DNA of 64,000 bases from Novosphingobium sp. FSW06-99 (GCF_001519065.1 NZ_KQ954253.1:258087-322086), one strand, 5' to 3'; counted from the stretch's first letter, positions 49,901 through 58,831 are shown. A program made the numbers and translations. Notes: a model not told the origin generated them from the sequence alone.

Positions 49901-52900
49901 GACCCGGCAGCGGTGGTCCCGCACGCGGCAGCGCCGCCAATCAGATAGGTCGCGCCCGGCTGCGGCGTGTAAAATCCGCCGGACACCTGGAACACAGTGT
50001 ACAAATTCGCATTGTCGACAGTTTTCACTGTCGTGACGTTTTTGGTCAGGCCAAGCGTGTCTTCGGTAAAGCCGCCATTGGGCGCGTTGATATTCACCGT
50101 CGGGGCGGACAGGATTGCGCCAATGTTCTGGCCGGTTGCCGACAGATTCAGCGTGATCGCGTTGGCTGGCGAAGCCGCCGATTGCACGACGATCTGCGGC
50201 ACATAGCTGGCCTGCGTCAAACCGTTGGAAAAGGTCTGGGTGGATGTCGTGGTGGTGGTTTGGCTGTATTGTGCTGGTGTGGCACAAGTTTCATATCCGT
50301 GCGAAACGCTGCCGCAATTGGTGGGGGTGACCGGAGCCAGGTTTGTAAATGACCCCGTTCCGACATTGCTGCTTGTCGCAGTCGTCCGCGACCAGTCGCC
50401 CGCGACCGAATTGACAAAATTCGCCGCATTGACGGTTATATTGTTAACAGCATTGATATCGCTATAATTATCGACGTTCTGCGCTGTCATCGTGATCGAT
50501 CCGCCCGAATCGATCGAACCGAGGGCGGCCGAACTGGATGATGCCGCGCAACTGACCGTGCCACCCGCATAGGCGCAAGTATTGGCAAGATTGGCGATCG
50601 TGCCACCGCTGCTGGCCATCAGGGTTATCGCGTTTGTACCGTAGATTTCGCCCATGTTGATGATGTTCGAATACGGGGTGCTGATGGTCAGGGTTCCACC
50701 CGATGCCACGCCTGCGTTGGCCGCATTGACGAAATCGCCCGCCTGCATCTGCAGGTACAAGTCGCCTCCCGCCGAAATGATGCCGTTGTTGACCAGGCCA
50801 TAAGTCGTCAGGATCTGCGACGCGGCCGTGCCTTGCGACAGGATCATCGGCCCGGACAGCGACGAGCCGTTCGGAACCGCATCGAGTGACAGGGTTGTCG
50901 CCTCGATATTGAAGGCCGATGCGGCGGTAATGCTCGACCCCGCCATCAGTTCCAGGCCGTTGCCATAGAATTGGAACGTTCCGGCCACCGCCTTGCCAGT
51001 CGAACCGAACAGCACCGCCTGCGCCGCCGAAATCTCCAGGTTGTTGCCTGCACTCAACAGCCCGTCGTTGGTTATGGCGACAACGCTGTATTGCGTTGTC
51101 GGGGTACTTTGCTGGATTTGAACGAAATCATTGGCGGCAATCTGTGCCCCGGCAGCATTGGTAAGCTGGTTGACGATGATATTGACGCCGTCCTGCGCCT
51201 CGATCGCCCCGGTATTGATGAGCGCGTTGGCAGATATGTTCGCCGCCTGGCCATTGCCGTTCTGGAGGATCAGCAAAAGCCCGCTGTTGTTCAACTGGCC
51301 CGCGCCCATTTGCAATTCGGACCCGCCACCGGTCTGGAACGTACCGGCGTTGGTCAGGTTGAAGCGGTTGGGCGTGGACAAGGTGTTGCTGCTGTCGGTA
51401 TCGAACAGCGTGGTCAGCAGGCTGGCATTGGCATCGTTGTTGATCGCAACGGTGCCTCCGACAATGCCGTTGACAGTCAGTGTGCCGCCGACTTGCCACA
51501 CACCGTCGTATGCGCTGCTGCCGCCATTGGCATTGGTGACGGTGATCGCCGTGGTTGCGCAACAGGCGTTGATCGTCATCGCGCCGGAAACGTTGACAAA
51601 ACCGTTGTTGGTCACGTCGTTGGCGACGTTGAGCGTGACGCTGGCCGGTTCGAACATGCCGCCGGGCTTATTTTCCACGCCATAGGCATCGATCGTGGCC
51701 GCGCCTTCGGTGTAGAACGTGCCCGAGTTCTGGACAGTGAACGGGGTGGTGATGAGGGTCGTGCCCGCCCCGCCGACCAACAGGCCCGCATTGGTCAACC
51801 CGCTGGCACCATCGAGTGTAAGGGCCATGGAATCGGCGGCAATCTGCCCACTGGCCTGGTTGATCAGGCTGGTCCCATTGCCGTTGATCGTCAGGCTGGC
51901 CGGGGTCTGCGCACCGCTGGGGGCTTGCGCCGCAATGATCCCGCTGTTGGTGACCAGCAGTGTCGATGCCGGGTTGGCATTGGTCCCCGAAATCAGCAGG
52001 GCGCCATCGGCAAAGATGGTGCCCGCATTGGTCAGCGACAGCCCTGACAGCGCCAGCGTCAGACCATTGCTGGACTGGATGATCCCGCCGGTACTGGTGA
52101 AATTCCCGGCGTCGATCACCAGGTTGCCCCTGCCGTCGGTCGATCCGATCACGTTGCCGGCGTTGGTAAAATCTCCCGACAGATTGAAGGAGGCACCGGT
52201 ATCGCCTTGCACCGTCGCCCCGGCATCGTTGGTAAAGCCTGCACTGTTCAGCGTGAAAGCGCCACCTTGGGCATAGAGAATCCCGGCGTTTTCGACCGCG
52301 CCCGTCAGCGACAGCGTAAAATTGCCACGCGATTCGATGGTGCCCTGGTTGGTCAGACCCGCCAGCGTCCAATTGATGGCGCTGCCCAGGATAAGCCCCG
52401 CATAAGTGCCACCCGTGGCACCGTAGACCCCGGCCTGGTTGTCGAGCGTCACGGGCCCGCCGGCAAAGGCGATCGTGCCTGTGCCACTGCCGGTTTCGAT
52501 CGTGCCGGTGTACTGGTTGGTCACGGTCAGCGGGCCCGACCCCGTAATGGTCAGATCGTTGAGCGCATAGAGCACGCCGGAATTGGTGAGCCCGTTGCCA
52601 GTCAGGTTGAGCGTCAGGTTGCCCTGCGAGGCGATCGTGCCCGCAAACGATCCGGCAAATCCGGGAACGTTGCCCGTGTTGGTAATTGTTCCGGCGTTGA
52701 CGACACCATTGCCGGTCTGGTTGGCAAGGTAAATGCCGCCGAGGTTGGACAAGCCGCCCGCCACGGTGATCGTGCCGCCATTGTTCGACTGGATCACCGC
52801 AGAGGGCACGTCCTGGGTGCCACCCAAGTCGGGATAGGACCCGTTTTCAAGCGTTGCGGCATTGAGCGTCAGCGTGCCATTGGCGCCAAGTGTGCCGATC

Positions 52901-55900
52901 TGCGTGACATCGCCGCCGACTGCCAGTGTCAGATTGCCGCCCGAAACGAAACTGCCGCTGTTGAACAGGCTGTTCAGCGTGGCATTGACGGTGCCGCCGG
53001 ACACAGTGCCCGCCTGCGTCCCAAAGCCTGTCTGCGCGCCGTTGATGGTCAGCAACCCGCCCGCCTGGATGATCGAGGCGTTGCCATTGTTCTGGATCGT
53101 GGCGGCGTTGCTGCCGAATTCCAGATCGAGCGCGCCGCTTGCCTGCAAGGTGCCGCTGTTGGTCAGCGCGGTGGTCAGCGTGACAGTCAGGTCGTGGTTG
53201 CCCGCGATCATGCCGCTGTTGACCAGACTGGCCGCCGTGATCGTGCCGGTGCCCAGCGGATCGGCGGTCAGCACCAGTTGGCCAGTGTTGGTCAACGTGC
53301 CCGCAATCGTCAGCGTGCTGTTGCCTATATTGCCGCCCAGCGCCCCGTCGTTTTCCAGAGCGGCGAGGGTCAGGCCCAGATGATCGGCAACGATCGTACC
53401 GCCGGTCTGGTTGGTCAGGCTGGTGGCAGGTCCACCGATGGTCAGCGTCACGCCGCTGCCTCCGGTCGGCCCTTGCGCCGCGATCACCCCGTTGTTGGTC
53501 AGCGCCAGCGCACTGCCGCTGCCGGTGATGCCCATGGCGCCGTTGCTCAGGATCGTCCCGGCATTGGTCATAGTCGCGCCCGACAGGCCGATCGTCAGCC
53601 CCTGATCGGACTGGATATAGGCGCCCGCAGCGTTGGCCAGCGTTCCGGCAGAGATCGCCAGTGCACCGCCGCCGCCGGTGGGGGTCAGGATCGTGCCAGT
53701 ACCCCCGAGGCTCAACGTGCCGGCAGTGCCCGCCTGAAGATAGGCGCCTGCCGCATTGGTCAGCGTGACTGCGCTGCCGGTTCCGGTCAGCGCCAGATTG
53801 CCGCCCGCGACGACATTGCCGCTGTTGTCGATCCCCGACCCCGCCAGCGTCATCGCCAGATCGCCGGCAGACGCGATCAGCCCGCCGGTCTGGTTGGCGA
53901 TCGAGGCCGCGCCGATCGTGCCCGCACCGGTGGTGTCGGCCAGATAGATCGTGCCGCTGTTGGTCACCCCCTGCCCGACCGTGATCGTGCCACCGTTGAC
54001 CGACTGGATCGTCGCCGGATTGGCGGCGCCGACAGGCGTCAGGTTTTCCAGCGTCTGCGCGGTCAGCGTCAGCGTGCCATTGGCGGCCAGCGTGCCGCTG
54101 TTGGCCAGATCGCCCGCATCGTTCAACACCAGATTGCCCGACGCGACCAGCGTGCCCGCGTTGGTCAGGCTGCCCAGCGCCGCGTTGACCGTGGCACCCG
54201 ACAGCGCGCCGCCGCTCTGGTTGGTCAAGACGCCGCCGCCATCGATGGACAGCGCCCCCGCCGCGAGGATCGTGCCGCTGTTGGTCAGGCTGGTCGTGTT
54301 ATGCAGCGTCAGATCGTTTGCCGATTGCAGCGTGCCGCTGTTGGCAATCGTGCCCACCGTCAGCACGTCATGGGCGCTGGCCCCGGTCGAGGTGATGAAC
54401 AGGCCGCTGTTAGTCAGGCTGCCCACTGTCGCGGTGGTGCCCGTCGCGCCCTGCACAGTGCCGCCGTTGTTGGCAAAGCTGGCCGCGCCCAACGCCAGAT
54501 TGCCCCCGGCGATCAGGTTGCCGGTCGCGCCATTGGCAAAGCTTTCGGATGCACCGCCGGCCGCATCGGTCAGGACAAGGGAGGCCCCCGCCACGACCGT
54601 GCCGCTGTTGGTCGACGATCCGCCCAGCGCCAGCGTCAGGGCATTGCCGGCCGACACTTCACCGGCATTGGCCAGGCCGTTGGATCCGGCCAGCGTCATC
54701 GCCAGATCTCCGGCCGACGCGATCAGCCCGCCGGCCTGGTTGGCGATCGAGGCCGCGCCGATCGTGCCCGCACCGGTGGTGTCGGCCAGATAGATCGTGC
54801 CGCTGTTGGTCACCCCCTGCCCGACCATGATCGTGCCACCGTTGACCGACTGGATCGTCGCCGGATTGGCGGCGCCGACAGGCGTCAGGTTTTCCAGCGT
54901 CTGCGCGGTCAGCGTCAGCGTGCCATTGGCGGCCAGCGTGCCGCTGTTGGCCAGATCGCCCGCATCGTTCAACACCAGATTGCCCGACGCAACCAGCGTG
55001 CCCGCGTTGGTCAGGCTGCCCAGCGCCGCGTTGACCGTGGCACCCGACAGCGCGCCGCCGCTCTGGTTGGTCAAGACGCCGCCGCCATCGATGGACAGCG
55101 CCCCCGCCGCGAGGATCGTGCCGCTGTTGATCAGGCTGGTCGTGTTGTGCAGCGTCAGATCGTTTGCCGATTGCAGCGTGCCGCTGTTGGCAATCGTGCC
55201 CACCGTCAGCACGTCATGGGCGCTGGCCCCGGTCGAGGTGATGAACAGGCCGCTGTTGGTCAGGCTGCCCACTGTCGCGGTGGTGCCCGTCGCGCCCTGC
55301 ACAGTGCCGCCGTTGTTGGCAAAGCTGGCCGCGCCCAACGCCAGATTGCCCCCGGCGATCAGGTTGCCGGTCGCGCCATTGGCAAGGCTTTCGGATGCAC
55401 CACCGGTCGCATCGGTCAACGCGATCGCGCCGCTGGCGGTGATCGTGCCGCTGTTGGTCGACGATCCGCCCAGCGCCAGGTTCAGCGCACCGGTGTTGGC
55501 GGCAATCGTGCCCGCGTTGTTCAACCCGTTGGCCGCCGCCAGGCTGACCATACCGCCATTGCTGACCACGCCCTGGCCCGACCCGGCCAGCGTCGCAATC
55601 GCCCCATCGGTGGCAGTAAGCGACAGATTGCCCGCGCTGCTCAGCGCATAGGCGCCCAGCGCCAGATCGCCCGCCGTGGCGCCCAGCGTCAGCGCGCCGC
55701 CGGTTGCATAGACATAGCCCGATCCGGTCAGCGCCAGATTGCCGAACTGCCCGGTCAGATCGCCCGCCGCGCCGTACGAGGCGCCCGCAATGGTCGCCGC
55801 GCCGCCGATGGAAAGCGTCATCGCGCCACCGGCATAGCGCTGGTTGGCGTTGGTCAGCGCGGTGGTATCCGCCAGATCCGACAGCACCGCCGCATCGAGC

Positions 55901-56967
55901 GAAAAATTGCCGGTCGCGACCAGCGCGCCGCCGGTCAGCGAGGCCGTTCCGCCAACGGTGATCGCCAGATTGCGCCCGGCAGTAAGACTGGCATCGGTTT
56001 CGCTGAGCGCGGAAGCGTCGCTGGCCGTTGTCGTGATGGTCAGGTCGCGGGCCGCCGAGACATTGCTGTTGAGCACGATGTCGCCCGCTGCGGTTATCGC
56101 CAGGTCGGTGCCCGATGCCGCCGCATTGCCCAGAATGCGCACCCCGACGCCCGCATCGGTGGCAATCAGGCGGATCGCGTTGGCATACATCCCACCCAGC
56201 GCCGACACGTCGATCGCATAGTCTGGCGTCGTGCCGGTGCCCGCGATCGACGTTGCGGTATGCGCGACATAGTCCCAGGCATTGGCCCCGGCCACCACGT
56301 CGAGCGCATTGGCGAACACCCCGCCGCTCAACGCCACCTTGCGCCCCAGCAATGCGGCATAGTCGGTGGTCTGGGCATTGAGCCCCGCGCCGGTGATCGT
56401 GATCACCCCCGACTGGATGTTGAATCCGGTCAGGTTGCCAGCCGCACTGATCGTCGGCGTACCGGTCGTCAGCGTGAACGCGGCGGTGTTGATCACGCCG
56501 CACCCGCCGCACGTGATGCCATTGGGATTGGCGACAATCACATCGGCGCGTGTCCCGGCCACTTCGGTAAAGCCCGACAGCGTGGTGGGATTGGTCGAAA
56601 CGACTTCATTGAGGATGATCGAGGCCGACTTGGTCAGATTGCCATTGGTCGCGACCAGCCCCGCGAGCTGGGTCGAAACCTGCCCCTGGGCATTGCCTTG
56701 CGCGGCAGTGGCGTTGTTGAGGATCAACCCGGAGGAGGTGACGCTGAACTGGGTATACTGGTTGACCGACAGCCCCTGCGCGTTGGGGTTGGCAATATTG
56801 ACCACGGTCACGCCGTTGTTGGCGTTGTGGACCTGGGTGTTGGTCTGGGTGGCCACCACCTGCCCGTGCGCCGGGCTGCAAAAGCCGACCGACATCGAAG
56901 CCAGCGTCAGACCGATCGCCGTCACCGAAGCCGCATTGAGCCAGCGCGCGATTCCGTTGCTCTTCAT
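43996..56967 (-). CDS. Giant filamentous-hemagglutinin-type adhesin (TpsA)
   Basis: 4323-residue secreted protein of a two-partner secretion system. Signal peptide (residues 1-36, MKSNGIARWLNAASVTAIGL), then the TPS domain to about 280 with the NPNG motif (ADVIVANPNGITCGGCGVIN). Residues 280-2000 carry many degenerate beta-helix repeats (SLTNSGTI, NLALG type); 2600-3700 carry hemagglutinin-type repeats with AAQNTS motifs. Near the C-terminus are eight GTGGTTGGTVTTQ-type 13-residue units. The last 110 residues read like a putative Ig/He_PIG domain (WLTIDPRTGAIGGSPAKED). No VENN pre-toxin motif or recognised nuclease end is present, so contact-dependent toxin function is unlikely and adhesion is favoured. 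TpsB lies 9 bases upstream. Confidence 0.93.
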   Translation of the reverse strand: MKSNGIARWLNAASVTAIGLTLASMSVGFCSPAHGQVVATQTNTQVHNANNGVTVVNIANPNAQGLSVNQYTQFSVTSSGLILNNATAAQGNAQGQVSTQLAGLVATNGNLTKSASIILNEVVSTNPTTLSGFTEVAGTRADVIVANPNGITCGGCGVINTAAFTLTTGTPTISAAGNLTGFNIQSGVITITGAGLNAQTTDYAALLGRKVALSGGVFANALDVVAGANAWDYVAHTATSIAGTGTTPDYAIDVSALGGMYANAIRLIATDAGVGVRILGNAAASGTDLAITAAGDIVLNSNVSAARDLTITTTASDASALSETDASLTAGRNLAITVGGTASLTGGALVATGNFSLDAAVLSDLADTTALTNANQRYAGGAMTLSIGGAATIAGASYGAAGDLTGQFGNLALTGSGYVYATGGALTLGATAGDLALGAYALSSAGNLSLTATDGAIATLAGSGQGVVSNGGMVSLAAANGLNNAGTIAANTGALNLALGGSSTNSGTITASGAIALTDATGGASESLANGATGNLIAGGNLALGAASFANNGGTVQGATGTTATVGSLTNSGLFITSTGASAHDVLTVGTIANSGTLQSANDLTLHNTTSLINSGTILAAGALSIDGGGVLTNQSGGALSGATVNAALGSLTNAGTLVASGNLVLNDAGDLANSGTLAANGTLTLTAQTLENLTPVGAANPATIQSVNGGTIMVGQGVTNSGTIYLADTTGAGTIGAASIANQAGGLIASAGDLAMTLAGSNGLANAGEVSAGNALTLALGGSSTNSGTVVAGASLVLTDAAGGASESFANGATGNLIAGGNLALGAASFANNGGTVQGATGTTATVGSLTNSGLFITSTGASAHDVLTVGTIANSGTLQSANDLTLHNTTSLTNSGTILAAGALSIDGGGVLTNQSGGALSGATVNAALGSLTNAGTLVASGNLVLNDAGDLANSGTLAANGTLTLTAQTLENLTPVGAANPATIQSVNGGTITVGQGVTNSGTIYLADTTGAGTIGAASIANQTGGLIASAGDLAMTLAGSGIDNSGNVVAGGNLALTGTGSAVTLTNAAGAYLQAGTAGTLSLGGTGTILTPTGGGGALAISAGTLANAAGAYIQSDQGLTIGLSGATMTNAGTILSNGAMGITGSGSALALTNNGVIAAQGPTGGSGVTLTIGGPATSLTNQTGGTIVADHLGLTLAALENDGALGGNIGNSTLTIAGTLTNTGQLVLTADPLGTGTITAASLVNSGMIAGNHDLTVTLTTALTNSGTLQASGALDLEFGSNAATIQNNGNASIIQAGGLLTINGAQTGFGTQAGTVSGGTVNATLNSLFNSGSFVSGGNLTLAVGGDVTQIGTLGANGTLTLNAATLENGSYPDLGGTQDVPSAVIQSNNGGTITVAGGLSNLGGIYLANQTGNGVVNAGTITNTGNVPGFAGSFAGTIASQGNLTLNLTGNGLTNSGVLYALNDLTITGSGPLTVTNQYTGTIETGSGTGTIAFAGGPVTLDNQAGVYGATGGTYAGLILGSAINWTLAGLTNQGTIESRGNFTLSLTGAVENAGILYAQGGAFTLNSAGFTNDAGATVQGDTGASFNLSGDFTNAGNVIGSTDGRGNLVIDAGNFTSTGGIIQSSNGLTLALSGLSLTNAGTIFADGALLISGTNANPASTLLVTNSGIIAAQAPSGAQTPASLTINGNGTSLINQASGQIAADSMALTLDGASGLTNAGLLVGGAGTTLITTPFTVQNSGTFYTEGAATIDAYGVENKPGGMFEPASVTLNVANDVTNNGFVNVSGAMTINACCATTAITVTNANGGSSAYDGVWQVGGTLTVNGIVGGTVAINNDANASLLTTLFDTDSSNTLSTPNRFNLTNAGTFQTGGGSELQMGAGQLNNSGLLLILQNGNGQAANISANALINTGAIEAQDGVNIIVNQLTNAAGAQIAANDFVQIQQSTPTTQYSVVAITNDGLLSAGNNLEISAAQAVLFGSTGKAVAGTFQFYGNGLELMAGSSITAASAFNIEATTLSLDAVPNGSSLSGPMILSQGTAASQILTTYGLVNNGIISAGGDLYLQMQAGDFVNAANAGVASGGTLTISTPYSNIINMGEIYGTNAITLMASSGGTIANLANTCAYAGGTVSCAASSSSAALGSIDSGGSITMTAQNVDNYSDINAVNNITVNAANFVNSVAGDWSRTTATSSNVGTGSFTNLAPVTPTNCGSVSHGYETCATPAQYSQTTTTTSTQTFSNGLTQASYVPQIVVQSAASPANAITLNLSATGQNIGAILSAPTVNINAPNGGFTEDTLGLTKNVTTVKTVDNANLYTVFQVSGGFYTPQPGATYLIGGAAACGTTAAGSSCSNGVTTTVQVTTNNPQQSANGIYASYLTGAIGNLTYNGSPQSTTFTAPTMPAGGSAAQVGTGTSLVSGSAASVTASGTSGVSGASGTAVAGVGSGIGVGTVGGVSGVGTTGSSATSVNGAGSGNGNLVGTGITTPTPTSSVSGTGPATVNTGLVSTTVNGQSSVSINGATVTVPTSPSGRYVIAPSSGSQYLIESNPLYTQPVTSVSSGLLDQLLGINPDTQGKLLGDAGYESYLISQQLTDETGQAMLAGYASLNTELTSLYTNAASAAKSDGLVYGQALTSQQIAALPGDIVWMVSTVVDGQTVLAPVVYLSPSTKSALVTGSGIIADNVNLTVGTLTNNGGSIIGTQTNSIVASGNVVNTNGGTIGGGQVYLQSTAGSVSNLFSTIAGAQSAAVLSNGNLTNSGGTISAQNVGLKSTTGSVDLTGGTIAGTNALAVSQYNDITITGQANPNLATRNLTLDSTGGNINVVSKPGGPTAQVTAAQTVTLDAAKSINITAGNVSAGQGVALIAGQNINVGTTSQTTTTSGKVKGGTTSTTATTNTGSSITSGGTLLVQSGGSTTITGSAIQAAGDASFNSGGALTIGAAQNTSSTTTTTKHNGVFTSSSKTVNTNTTTDDSSSVQIGGSASITTNGNVNITGGTQVNVGGNLVANTNGNQFNVIAGNNSTTTNTQTTKSGLGVGGGLYGKTTTNSTDAQTTNDASGLTVGGGMALTGNNQVNITGSNVSAQQPSEIQATNGVNITAGQNTNTYNSKTTTICVLCVGSSGSATASAGASAGTSASAGALTGTGLTADANASAQASASAQNSSSLSIYKKTVTTTNGASSNSVGSNVTLGANSVIDGGNSVTIQGSQVGTTNTNAGSNLFISGTNVNILAAQNTSTSSTTTNTTAIGAFVNSNANASASAGVDAGAKLGVKGVGANATASADATAGASSTLTLGVQHTTTTSNNGSLTNTGSTVGAGGSLVINAQNLTTQGSNLNATHGVVDEAAVNVNNLAATNQSYSSTGTSQTTAGIFVGGNVQVSADAKAKAGTSGVGGGASVSGTAGVSAGFQTDTTNSGSSQASTTAVTTNINAGSGIIRGIAGSGGTIVDQGTQLTTAGNITQSGTVTDLAAQNTSAKSSSNSSLDVQVGAFATVGASAGSGASKPTVGGGIQASASYTSSNSGSTSSNAVVTSYNAGGTITSTGGGNDTFVGTNFNGQKGVAISGGSVTFQQAQNTSSSTGSSTNAGGAVSVDVVGKSVSASGNGSHTTSSSSSTTAVTGSVQSGSGAVSITSTQGDTTLTGTQVYGAQGASVTATNGNVNLLAAQSTSTSKTVGGGGDAGLTVGKSGNGGTVGASYQNDSSSSNTGTATTIMSGNGTASVQGNSIVSQGATVFGQNGTSVTTAPGGTVQDQAIVNTTTTSKAGFNVTVGNQAPPDGGKKDSAKVTLPKTTTSSTTQDGSLGSNGGGAVAGVGTAAVATTGIPVGIVALGNTGAVPTGTVPTQPSIAVTANPVVVQSAAGSGIFAPIAPGQPAQTVARAGSTQPVVPMQGGAQPITVGNGIATNSVAAVPTVSVTRVAGVTAIAGTTVAGGTVAATGVSTVGPVTVSPTSASAVSSAARISVASPVAPGTPAPVPGLAVSTPGLPAPATPTPVPAASVKAAAVTAPVPTGIQTPTIATSTTIARQTGGQTTSTTVTTQTNGDTTTTTVSTQGNGNTNVTTGGNGGNTITVTKNGNGSTTVTNHGNGTTTVTTQGTGGTTGGTVTTQGTGGTTGGTVTTQSAGGTTGGTVTTQGTGGTTGGTVTTQSAGGTTGGTVTTQGTGGTTGGTVTTQSAGGTTGGTVTTQGTGGTTGGTVTTQTSSGTPGGLAGPQAGSTTVSVRYNAQTHTVLPVIPRVATGQAVLAKQPNGLPVPCWLTIDPRTGAIGGSPAKEDIAANVPVVVVEYVPLADGTTQAVTITVKPDQFPQGGSHCGLVRTNPAP
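44366..44677. repeat. Eight tandem 39-bp repeats in tpsA
   Basis: Eight in-frame 39-bp units coding for the 13-residue GTGGTTGGTVTTQ / SAGGTTGGTVTTQ block. Units alternate between the two versions, so the true period over most of the array is 78 bp. Copies differ at few third-position bases (TTACC versus TCACC), a sign of recent expansion. Confidence 0.95.
53842..54571. repeat. Segmental duplication in tpsA, copy A
   Basis: About 730 bases nearly identical to copy B at 54688-55417, offset 846 bp (282 codons, frame kept). Only scattered single-base differences are seen, including a GTG/ATG change in the VGQGV region. Copy A and B both encode the block from SESFANGATGNL to LAMTLAGS. Confidence 0.9.
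54688..55417. repeat. Segmental duplication in tpsA, copy B
   Basis: Partner of copy A at 53842-54571, same orientation. Near identity at third positions as well shows that it arose recently or is kept alike by gene conversion. Confidence 0.9.
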
Positions 56968-56976
56968 GATACCGCC

Positions 56977-58761
56977 TCAGATCGACAAGGTGACGCGCAC
57001 AAAACCCAGCATGCCTTCGTCGGGCAGTCGGGCGCGGGAAACTTCGTGGCCAACCCAGGCATCGACATTCAGCCGACGCCCGACCTGCAACCCCATCCCG
57101 GCAGTGGCTGCAGACAGGAAACCGGCGGGTGTGCCGGGAACCGCGCCACCAACATAGCCAAGGTCAAACCCCACATGCGGGCGCAATTGCGCGCTTTGCC
57201 CCAGCACGGTCTGCGCAATGGCCACCGACAGATCGTTCTGGGCATAGACGCCGCGATCGTTGACGAGGCTGCCGGCCAGGAACCCGCGCACGGTGAACGG
57301 CGAGCCGACGATGATCTGTTCGCTGCTGTAAACCGGGACAAAGGCATATTGGCCCTCGACACTGCTGGTCAGGCTGAAATGTTCGTGGCCGATCGCAAAC
57401 GGCAGCGAAAGATAGGCGCTGGCATCGGCCTTGTTGAACTGCGCGTGCGGCGTGGCATCGCCCAACCCCGGCGCATCGACCAGCGCGCCCAGCGCATCGA
57501 GCCCGCGCGACCATCCCGCATCGAGCTTGAGCGTACCCGCGCCGATGATCGTGGTGAATTCGCTTCCAAGATCGAGCACCGTCAGGATGCGCGAACTGAC
57601 CGCCAGATAGCTGTTGTCGATATAGTTGCGGTTGATCTTGTTGCTCAACCGCGCCGAAAAGCTCAACTTGCTGCGCCGGTTGCGCCAGACGGCGGCATCG
57701 ATTTCGCCAAAAGTGGTATGGGTATCGCCGGTCAGCACGAACACGGTGCCATCGGTGGTGATCGATTGCGAGGTATAGGCGCTGTCGCTGTAGCCCACCG
57801 TCATCGTCAGCGCGCCGAACGGCACCACGATCAGCGCGCTGTCCGACAGCGAATTGGCATTGGGCTGGCCGGTGCGGATGGTCTGGCGCCGGGTATAGCT
57901 GATCTGTTCGTTCAGCCCGAGCAGATCATCGGTGATGATCGTACCCGAAGCCTGGTTGCGCCCGGTCGTCGGCTGACCGGTGTCATCGTACGAGGCCGAC
58001 ACATGCACGCGCGATGTCGGATGGTTGCGAATCTCGACAATGCTGTCGCCAGGCTGGTCGCCGGGCAGGATATCGAGCGTGGCGTGGTTGGAAGCCAGCC
58101 GGTTGATCTGGTCCAGACCTTGTTCGAACACCCGCAAGTTGAAATCGATGTTGCCGGTATAGCCGAATGCGCCGAGCAGATTGACGCTGTGCTTGCCGCC
58201 ATCGTTCAGGATAACCTTTTCGACCCGGCCTTCGACCACATCGAGCACCAGCGTGCCCTGGGTCAGGCTTTGCGGCTGGATATAGACCCGTGTGGTGGGC
58301 CGGGCATGGTCGATATAGAACCGGGTGACATCGGATAGCAGGTTCTCGACATCGCCCAGCCCCAGGCAACGCCCCTCGAACGGCGCGACCAGGTGTTGGC
58401 GATCGCGGCCCGACATGCCCGGCGAATGGGTGAATTCGATCCGCGTGATCGTGCGGCAGGCGCCATTGGGCACAACGGCAGGCTTGTGCGTGGGCAGATC
58501 GATCACGCTTTGCCCGCGCGGGCTGGTCAGGATCTGGGTCTGGTCCTGATCGATCTGCTGTTGCTGCTGGCGCTGGATCGTCTCGCCGGTCTGCGGCGCA
58601 ACCGGCGGCGCGGCCAGCGCCGCATCGGGCAACAGCGCGATGGCCAGCGCGCAACCGGCAACCCCGGCCAACGCCAGGCCATTCGCGACACGCCGTTTCC
58701 GGCCCGACCAATACCCCTGCGCGGGCCCCTGCTGTGCGATGCTCCCCATGCGCGACGGCAT
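56977..58761 (-). CDS. TpsB outer-membrane transporter (FhaC/ShlB family)
   Basis: 594 residues. A basic-hydrophobic signal (GRKRRVANGLALAGVAGCAL, then AALAAPP) precedes a Gln-rich N-terminal helix (IQRQQQQQIDQDQTQILTSP), two POTRA domains near 90-260 (TRIEFTHSPGMSGRDRQHLV, GTLVLDVVEGRVEKVILNDG) and a 16-strand barrel. The barrel has the L6 tip motif in SPFTVRGFLAGSL. It exports the TpsA adhesin next to it, recognising its TPS domain. The 5' end is uncertain: ATG at 58761 or 58749, or the longer TTG frame to 58785. The gene is 9 bases from tpsA, so coupled. A perfect 16-bp palindrome stands 54 bases upstream of the chosen start. Confidence 0.92.
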   Translation of the reverse strand: MPSRMGSIAQQGPAQGYWSGRKRRVANGLALAGVAGCALAIALLPDAALAAPPVAPQTGETIQRQQQQQIDQDQTQILTSPRGQSVIDLPTHKPAVVPNGACRTITRIEFTHSPGMSGRDRQHLVAPFEGRCLGLGDVENLLSDVTRFYIDHARPTTRVYIQPQSLTQGTLVLDVVEGRVEKVILNDGGKHSVNLLGAFGYTGNIDFNLRVFEQGLDQINRLASNHATLDILPGDQPGDSIVEIRNHPTSRVHVSASYDDTGQPTTGRNQASGTIITDDLLGLNEQISYTRRQTIRTGQPNANSLSDSALIVVPFGALTMTVGYSDSAYTSQSITTDGTVFVLTGDTHTTFGEIDAAVWRNRRSKLSFSARLSNKINRNYIDNSYLAVSSRILTVLDLGSEFTTIIGAGTLKLDAGWSRGLDALGALVDAPGLGDATPHAQFNKADASAYLSLPFAIGHEHFSLTSSVEGQYAFVPVYSSEQIIVGSPFTVRGFLAGSLVNDRGVYAQNDLSVAIAQTVLGQSAQLRPHVGFDLGYVGGAVPGTPAGFLSAATAGMGLQVGRRLNVDAWVGHEVSRARLPDEGMLGFVRVTLSI

Positions 58762-58815
58762 GGATAAAACTGCGTAGGGCGGCAACGCGACAGAGTGACC
58801 GGATCAGCCCAATAC

Positions 58816-58831
58816 CAGTCAATATTGACTG
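58816..58831. promoter_or_regulatory. 16-bp perfect palindrome upstream of tpsB-tpsA
   Basis: CAGTCAATATTGACTG, reading the same on both strands. It sits in the 86-bp gap between the hybrid kinase stop and the tpsB start, in the expected promoter area of the TPS operon. The responsible regulator is not known; the neighbouring LuxR-type regulator is one candidate. Confidence 0.65.

Noticed and set aside
52207..58338. Open frame of 2043 codons on the plus strand
   Set aside because: It runs antisense across both tpsA and tpsB. The protein is rich in Arg, Gln, Ala and Gly with no domain. It is a by-product of the codon bias and low stop content of GC-rich repeat DNA on the opposite strand.
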